A stretch of DNA of 64,000 bases from JADKHC01 sp047600805 (GTDB lineage Bacteria; Verrucomicrobiota; Verrucomicrobiia; Opitutales; Opitutaceae), in assembly GCA_047600805.1 (NCBI GenBank), contig JASGKG010000001.1, positions 1,674,001-1,738,000 on the forward strand, given 5' to 3'. The notes under the pieces were generated by a model that did no database searches, had not been told where the DNA came from, and saw only the letters and a program-made list of their open reading frames with translations. A program made the position numbers and the translations under genes. Shown piece by piece: positions 59,520 to 64,000 of the stretch. Position 1 is the stretch's first letter, and each line of letters opens with the position of its first letter.

Positions 59520-61844
59520 TCAATCCTGTGGATACACGAGCACGCGGTCGTGAACCAGCAAGACAAGATCCTTCTTACCGTCGCCCGTAACATCAGCGAC
59601 GATCGTTTCGCGGGGCTCCAAGACACTGCCTTTGCGTCCTTGGAAGTGCTGATCGGTTTCGAAAACTTTGAAATGCATCAAGCTTTCCCAACGGCCATCC
59701 GAACCTTTTCCAAGAACTTCCAGCAGATTCTTATCCGGATCGACGCAGATCAGTTCGGGCTTTCCGTCATTGTTTAGGTCGCCCGCAACGATATCGGCAT
59801 AGCTCACCGCAGGTAAATCGGTAGCGTGTGTAGTGACCGTCGAAGGAACAAAGTCAGCCCGCGATAACGGAAGCCACCAGAACCGGTCTCGGCCAAAAAT
59901 GAACGCTTCGTCGCCTGACTTCGTTTTGCGGACTTCGGCTCCGACAACCTCGATTTTCCCGGCGAGCAACGTGTCGGTCACCCGATAAAGTCCTTGGGCG
60001 TTGGCGGTGAGGATTTGGAATTGGTCTGATTTTCTGTCGTATAGAACGACATTTGGCTTCTTGTTGGGAGCCGATGCGCCCAGTACCAAGGCGGTGGCGA
60101 TCTCGGCATTAGGATCGCGCGCGTTGAATTGATCGACGACCTTCAGTTCGCCGTCCGCCCCAAGCTGGAGCGCGCGGGCAAATCCCGCCCCGCTCACCAT
60201 CAGCTCAGGCTTTCCATCGCCGTTGATATCTCCTAACGAAACAGCTGATGCCTCCAAACTGTCGACGAGGCCCCGCCTGAAATTTCCGGCGGCAGACGCT
60301 TCAGTAAACTCCATTTTCTCTCCTTGCACATAGAGGCGCATCGCATCCAAGGGGGTAAACACCGCGATATCGAGGCGGCCGTCCTGATTGGCGTCGATCA
60401 AGCGAAGTGCGCGCGGGTCAGTCTTGAGGCCAGTGAGTTCGATGGACTTCAACAACTCGCTACCGCCATTCTTTTGTCCGTAGATTTCAATGAAGCGCTT
60501 CCCTTTCTCCTCCTTCAAAACCACAAGCTTGCACTTGCCATCACCCGCGACATCGCCTGCGGCCAAAGCCAACGGCCTGCCGGTGACGGTAAGCGGCTGT
60601 GGGTAACTTAGCCGACCCTCTTTGTTGAAAGTGGCCACCCCAACAGACTGTTCCTTCGGACTCGCCACAAAAATCGCCGCCCGATCTCCCTCGCCCCAAA
60701 CTCCCGCGGCGATGCTGCGAGCGTCCGAGAAAACAGGATATTTTTGCGCGTTCGCAAAGCCGCCTTCCTTTTGTCGAAGATAAACAAACACCTGCGCACC
60801 GTCCGGATCGCTCACGGCGACGTCGTCGAGGTGGTCACCATTGAAGTCGGCAATGACATAGCTCAACGCGGTTTTGCTGCCGGGCCGCGGACTGAACACA
60901 CGCGGACGCAGCGACGGCGCACCCCCGTCCTTCGCGCTCTCGACGCGTTTCATTTCGAAAATTTCAAGCTGGCCTGTTTGGTCCTGTGCGTCCGCGAAAA
61001 CAGCTGTTTGTTTCCCGTTGGCCTGCGCAAGCGTTTGCAGCGTGCAGCGGGTCGGTTTGATATTGTACGCGAGTTCGGGGCCAAACTGCCGATCTCCGTT
61101 CTGTAGTCTTACGCGCAATACATCGCGATTATTCGCACACAGGTAGACCAAATCGGGCCTTCCATCGCCGTCGACATCGCAAACTTCGAGTCCGTAACAA
61201 CCGTCGTCGGGCAGCGCGTAACGCTCCGGAGCCGCCAGTTCACCGTCCTTGTCCTGATAATACACAGCTAATTCTTTTTGGCCGATGATAGCGAGATCTG
61301 CCCGCCCGTCACCGTTGAGGTCGGCAATTTTCATCGAACCGACGAACTGGATCGGAGCCGGGGCTTCGGTAATCTTCTTTTCGCTCCAAGTACCGTCGGC
61401 TTGTTGATAACGGATGGTGAGAGCAGTCGGCTCGCCGGTGTAGACAAGGTCAATGCGGCCATCGTTGTTAAGATCGCCTGCCACTAAATCGTAAAGTGTG
61501 ACGCCGGTCGTCACGCTGATCTTGCGGAATCGCGCATCTTCCAACACCGGCTCCCAGCGGTTTTTGTTGATCGATTTTGGAACCGATTCGTTGGCTGCCC
61601 CTGCCTTTAGCTGGTAAAGGAGCTCGATCGTCGAGCGGTCGTTGTTGCCCACGACCAAGTCGTTTAATCCATCGCCGTTCAGGTCACACGCCTGTATCGC
61701 CCTCGTGTTCCAATCCAGCTTCAGCACCTCGGGGCCATGCAAAGCCACCTCCCGCAACGGCGCGTCAGCTGCCTTCATCGAAGCGCAACCGACGGCCAGG
61801 ACTACTAAGGAGACAAGGCGCCGACGCATGGAGGTCATTTTCAC
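59520..61844 (-). CDS. Secreted FG-GAP/VCBS-repeat beta-propeller protein
   Basis: A 774-residue exported protein. The signal (RRRLVSLVVLAVGCASMKAADA) could be cut by signal peptidase I after AADA or lipidated at the cysteine of AVGC. The rest is a chain of repeats with calcium-binding loops: DLNGDGLNDLVVGN, DLNNDGRIDLVYTG, DLNGDGRADLAIIG, DVDGDGRPDLVYL, DFNGDHLDDVAV and others, as in integrin-like propellers. Such proteins are numerous in Verrucomicrobiota; binding targets are unknown. GTG at 61844 overlaps the upstream stop by 4 bases (GTGA), so it is co-translated with the gene ending at 61841. ATG at 61838 is an alternative. Confidence 0.87.
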   Translation of the reverse strand: MKMTSMRRRLVSLVVLAVGCASMKAADAPLREVALHGPEVLKLDWNTRAIQACDLNGDGLNDLVVGNNDRSTIELLYQLKAGAANESVPKSINKNRWEPVLEDARFRKISVTTGVTLYDLVAGDLNNDGRIDLVYTGEPTALTIRYQQADGTWSEKKITEAPAPIQFVGSMKIADLNGDGRADLAIIGQKELAVYYQDKDGELAAPERYALPDDGCYGLEVCDVDGDGRPDLVYLCANNRDVLRVRLQNGDRQFGPELAYNIKPTRCTLQTLAQANGKQTAVFADAQDQTGQLEIFEMKRVESAKDGGAPSLRPRVFSPRPGSKTALSYVIADFNGDHLDDVAVSDPDGAQVFVYLRQKEGGFANAQKYPVFSDARSIAAGVWGEGDRAAIFVASPKEQSVGVATFNKEGRLSYPQPLTVTGRPLALAAGDVAGDGKCKLVVLKEEKGKRFIEIYGQKNGGSELLKSIELTGLKTDPRALRLIDANQDGRLDIAVFTPLDAMRLYVQGEKMEFTEASAAGNFRRGLVDSLEASAVSLGDINGDGKPELMVSGAGFARALQLGADGELKVVDQFNARDPNAEIATALVLGASAPNKKPNVVLYDRKSDQFQILTANAQGLYRVTDTLLAGKIEVVGAEVRKTKSGDEAFIFGRDRFWWLPLSRADFVPSTVTTHATDLPAVSYADIVAGDLNNDGKPELICVDPDKNLLEVLGKGSDGRWESLMHFKVFETDQHFQGRKGSVLEPRETIVADVTGDGKKDLVLLVHDRVLVYPQD

Positions 61845-63637
61845 TTAGGATGGTTCACCTTCGACTGGATAAAAATTCCTTGGCTCGTACGCCAAGCATA
61901 ACCAAATGCACTGTTCCAATATTTGCTGATTGCCACCGAATCCGGCTTGGCCGAGAGGTCGAACGCACCGCTCGGAGTCTCCGCTCGTGCGGGAGCGTCA
62001 TTTTCTTCATCCTGAGCCATAGGGCGCGAGCGTGAATTGAACAACGGCGCGAGCTGGACGAGCGTCTCGATCATGCTGCCGACCATCCTGCGTGTGTTTT
62101 GATATTCAAAAGCGCTCGCGTTCGCAGGGAGATCGTTGAGGGCGGCCTTTACCTCCGACTTCTGCCAGAGCGAAGGCTGCTTCCCGGCGAGTCCCTGAAC
62201 GGCCGTTTCAATTGCAGATGCACTCCCCACGGAGACGAACAAATACTTTGGGGTAATCGCGTAGCTGAAACCCATCTGCCCCGGTTTTCCATTGGATGCC
62301 GCGGTATAAATTGTCTGTCCGAGGTATTCGCGTTTGGTGAGCATGGATTCAGCTTGAGGGCCCATCATGCGCTTGATCGCGTCGACCGCCTTGGTGAAAG
62401 AGACGGGGTTCCCCAGAGAAACGCTGTAAAATTGATCCATTTCACTCAAAGCGGTGGGACTGTCTTCCGATGCGCCGGGTCGCGGAGCCGTACCAACGAT
62501 CACGCTCGTGCCCAAGCTGCCGATGAGGTCGCGTTCCAAGTCGATCCCGAGCTGTTGGTTTAGGTTCTTAACTTGTGCCTGAACAATCCCTGAAATCATC
62601 GGATTCAGCGCCTCCAAAAACTCTTTCAGAGCGCCGTAGGCCTCGGGGAAACTGAAATTCATGCTGCTGGCCGCGATCCACTTTTCGGATACAAAGCCCG
62701 GCTGAGCTACCGGACCGTCTTTATAGGCCATCATTTTGAACAAGCCTTTCAGTTCAGAATACGTCAGCCCTCCGGAGATGCTCGTGGCCCCCTCCCCCAC
62801 TTCCACGCTCAAGTAAAGATCTCTCAACGTCGCCAACCCCACGGCGTCGAGAATCGCGCCTGGCGGCATGCCCATGGTAGCGCCTTTGCCCTCAGCCTGC
62901 TTTTCCGCGGCCGTCTTCAGAACGGGATAAATCGCTTGTACGTTCGCGAGCAATGTAACGTTAGCGTCAGGATTGCGTTTGCGAACCTGCAAATAACGGT
63001 CCGACCCGGATAGCGGGGACGCGACCCGCCCTTTCTTCATGGCGTCGATTGTTTTTTGGATCGTAGTTTTGGACGGAGACAACAACCATATGCCATCGTC
63101 CATCGCCCAGACAAAGTCGTCGCTGTTGTCGTCAGCCGATTTCTGGTAAATGTGCAACTCCACGCCACCGAAATCCTCCTTTTTGACGGTCGTGTGTTCC
63201 TTGGCGTCGTTCTCGGCGATTATCTTCGCGACTTTCGAGGTGTTGGCCCCGAGTTCGATGGCGATGAGAACGGGAATTTCCGGGCTCGCCGCATCCACGT
63301 CGAAGTCGGCGCTCATCAGAGCGACCATGAGCTGGCCTTTGGCCATAGCGAGTAGTTCGCTGACGGTGTAACCGGTCTCCGCCTTGCAACTCTCGTCCCA
63401 ATGATCGATCTTCATCTCGGCACGGAGCGGCGCCAGGAACTTACGCATCTGTTCGTCGTTCCAGGTCTTGGCCCACGGGCTTTGCTCCCAATTTTTCACG
63501 AGAGCGGGCATATCCTGAACGCTAATGACAACGGGGCATTGTTCGTCGACAAGGTCGAGCAGGTTAACCCCAGCCAAAAGCCGGGAAGCGAGCACGGCTG
63601 CAATTGCAACACAGGAGAAACGCAGGAATTTGGTCAT
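61841..63637 (-). CDS. Secreted protein, DUF3352-like, function unknown
   Basis: A 598-residue exported protein. The start at 63637 gives a signal peptide (TKFLRFSCVAIAAVLASRLLAG). The body resembles DUF3352-type proteins, built of repeats in which a hydrophobic strand is followed by a KTTIQKTIDAM or SASAIETAVQGL helix: PVVISVQDMPALVKNWEQSPWAKTWND, GIWLLSPSKTTIQKTIDAM, RYLQVRKRNPDANVTLLANV, YLFVSVGSASAIETAVQGL. The last 60 residues are low-complexity. No catalytic motif is seen. It may be a periplasmic or surface protein. It lies 66 bases from a trypsin-like protease gene on the same strand. Confidence 0.65.
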   Translation of the reverse strand: MTKFLRFSCVAIAAVLASRLLAGVNLLDLVDEQCPVVISVQDMPALVKNWEQSPWAKTWNDEQMRKFLAPLRAEMKIDHWDESCKAETGYTVSELLAMAKGQLMVALMSADFDVDAASPEIPVLIAIELGANTSKVAKIIAENDAKEHTTVKKEDFGGVELHIYQKSADDNSDDFVWAMDDGIWLLSPSKTTIQKTIDAMKKGRVASPLSGSDRYLQVRKRNPDANVTLLANVQAIYPVLKTAAEKQAEGKGATMGMPPGAILDAVGLATLRDLYLSVEVGEGATSISGGLTYSELKGLFKMMAYKDGPVAQPGFVSEKWIAASSMNFSFPEAYGALKEFLEALNPMISGIVQAQVKNLNQQLGIDLERDLIGSLGTSVIVGTAPRPGASEDSPTALSEMDQFYSVSLGNPVSFTKAVDAIKRMMGPQAESMLTKREYLGQTIYTAASNGKPGQMGFSYAITPKYLFVSVGSASAIETAVQGLAGKQPSLWQKSEVKAALNDLPANASAFEYQNTRRMVGSMIETLVQLAPLFNSRSRPMAQDEENDAPARAETPSGAFDLSAKPDSVAISKYWNSAFGYAWRTSQGIFIQSKVNHPK

Positions 63638-63702
63638 GTTAGGTAGATGGAACGGAACCACGCACGAACCGGGAAAAAACGTCGGCACGCAGGCGGTTTC
63701 GG

Positions 63703-64000
63703 TCAGGGCTTGGTGATTTTAGAGATAGCGTCTGGAACAGGAGTTTTGACGGGCCGCGGAGGTTCCAGATATCGGTAACCAGCATTGGCATTGCGCGGGT
63801 CAAAGGCGAAGGCGTCTCGATTACGGAGGAAATTTTTCAGGACAAATGACGGAATTGCGAAATTGAGGCCCTCGATGCCCGCCATCATTGCCTTCATGTT
63901 GTTTACTCCGACCACTTCGCCGCGGAGATCGAAGAGCGGCCCGCCCGAGTTGCCCGGATTTATCTGCGTGGTGGTCTGGATGTAGAGCTGGCCGTCCATC
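63703..64000 (-). CDS. Trypsin-like serine protease (HtrA/DegP-type), C-terminal part
   Basis: The frame is open through the right window edge, so the N-terminus lies outside. QTTTQINPGNSGGPLFDLRGEVVGVN carries the catalytic serine of the S1C protease family (GNSGGP). Only about 70 residues follow (NFAIPSFVLKNFLRNRDAFAF...), which is too short for a PDZ domain, so this is a protease of the short, PDZ-less type unless the C-terminus is interrupted. It is upstream of, and on the same strand as, the DUF3352-like and FG-GAP genes, with which it may share a transcript. Confidence 0.85.
   Translation of the reverse strand, partial: MDGQLYIQTTTQINPGNSGGPLFDLRGEVVGVNNMKAMMAGIEGLNFAIPSFVLKNFLRNRDAFAFDPRNANAGYRYLEPPRPVKTPVPDAISKITKP

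Overview
The window (about 57% GC by eye, almost gapless coding) looks like a chromosomal segment of a Verrucomicrobiota bacterium, most likely Opitutales/Opitutaceae-like. Reasons: an exosortase with PrsT/PrsK/PrsR partners, two secreted proteins with C-terminal sorting signals of the VPDSG/PEP-CTERM kind, a polyserine-tailed beta-helix protein, and FG-GAP/VCBS secreted proteins. This taxonomic call is inference; there is no rRNA or other marker gene except mutS.

Bases 1-40760 are one very large exopolysaccharide locus, nearly all on the + strand with short gaps and many 4-base overlaps. It opens inside the initiating sugar-phosphate transferase, so it continues to the left. In order: a WbpB/D/E-like trio for an N-acylated amino sugar (399-3105); a Wzz/GumC-type chain-length protein whose kinase domain looks dead (3196-5484); a NodB-like deacetylase, a GT4 and an AlgD-like GDP-mannose dehydrogenase (5520-9028); more glycosyltransferases and an AlgI-like O-acyltransferase with an SGNH-like partner (9079-14906); a Wzy/ligase-type membrane protein and a second NodB-like protein (14960-18277); two GT4s, an alpha-toroid protein, an asparagine-synthase-type amidotransferase and an OafA-type acyltransferase (18384-24826); a secreted beta-helix polyserine protein (25205-26653); a Wzx-type flippase, two GT-A enzymes, a pyruvyl transferase and a SanA-like protein (26985-32688); a CDP-hexose cassette (32811-38700); a GH140-like hydrolase and a PIG-L deacetylase (38713-40760). 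Together they describe a Wzx/Wzy-type polymer carrying uronic acid, amino sugar, CDP-derived deoxysugar, acyl and pyruvyl groups.

Bases 40761-55612 are a protein-sorting and regulation block: a VPDSG-type substrate (41068), a one-module NRPS (A-T-TE, glycine-like code) facing an Sfp-type phosphopantetheinyl transferase, then an apparent operon of outer-membrane barrel, exosortase, PrsT-like TPR lipoprotein, PrsK-like histidine kinase and PrsR-like sigma-54 activator, and a second CTERM substrate on the - strand (54877-55560). Both CTERM substrates carry upstream the same 20-base element (18/20 identical, same orientation) 97-99 bases from a sigma-54 -24/-12 promoter. This gives a closed circuit readable from sequence: PrsK to PrsR to the shared box to the sorted proteins.

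Bases 55613-64000 leave the locus: mutS, preceded by a candidate coupled leader ORF, a PAS protein with paired CxxC motifs, and a - strand group of a trypsin-like protease (cut by the window end), a secreted DUF3352-like protein and a secreted FG-GAP propeller. No rRNA, tRNA, CRISPR array, transposase or integrase was seen.
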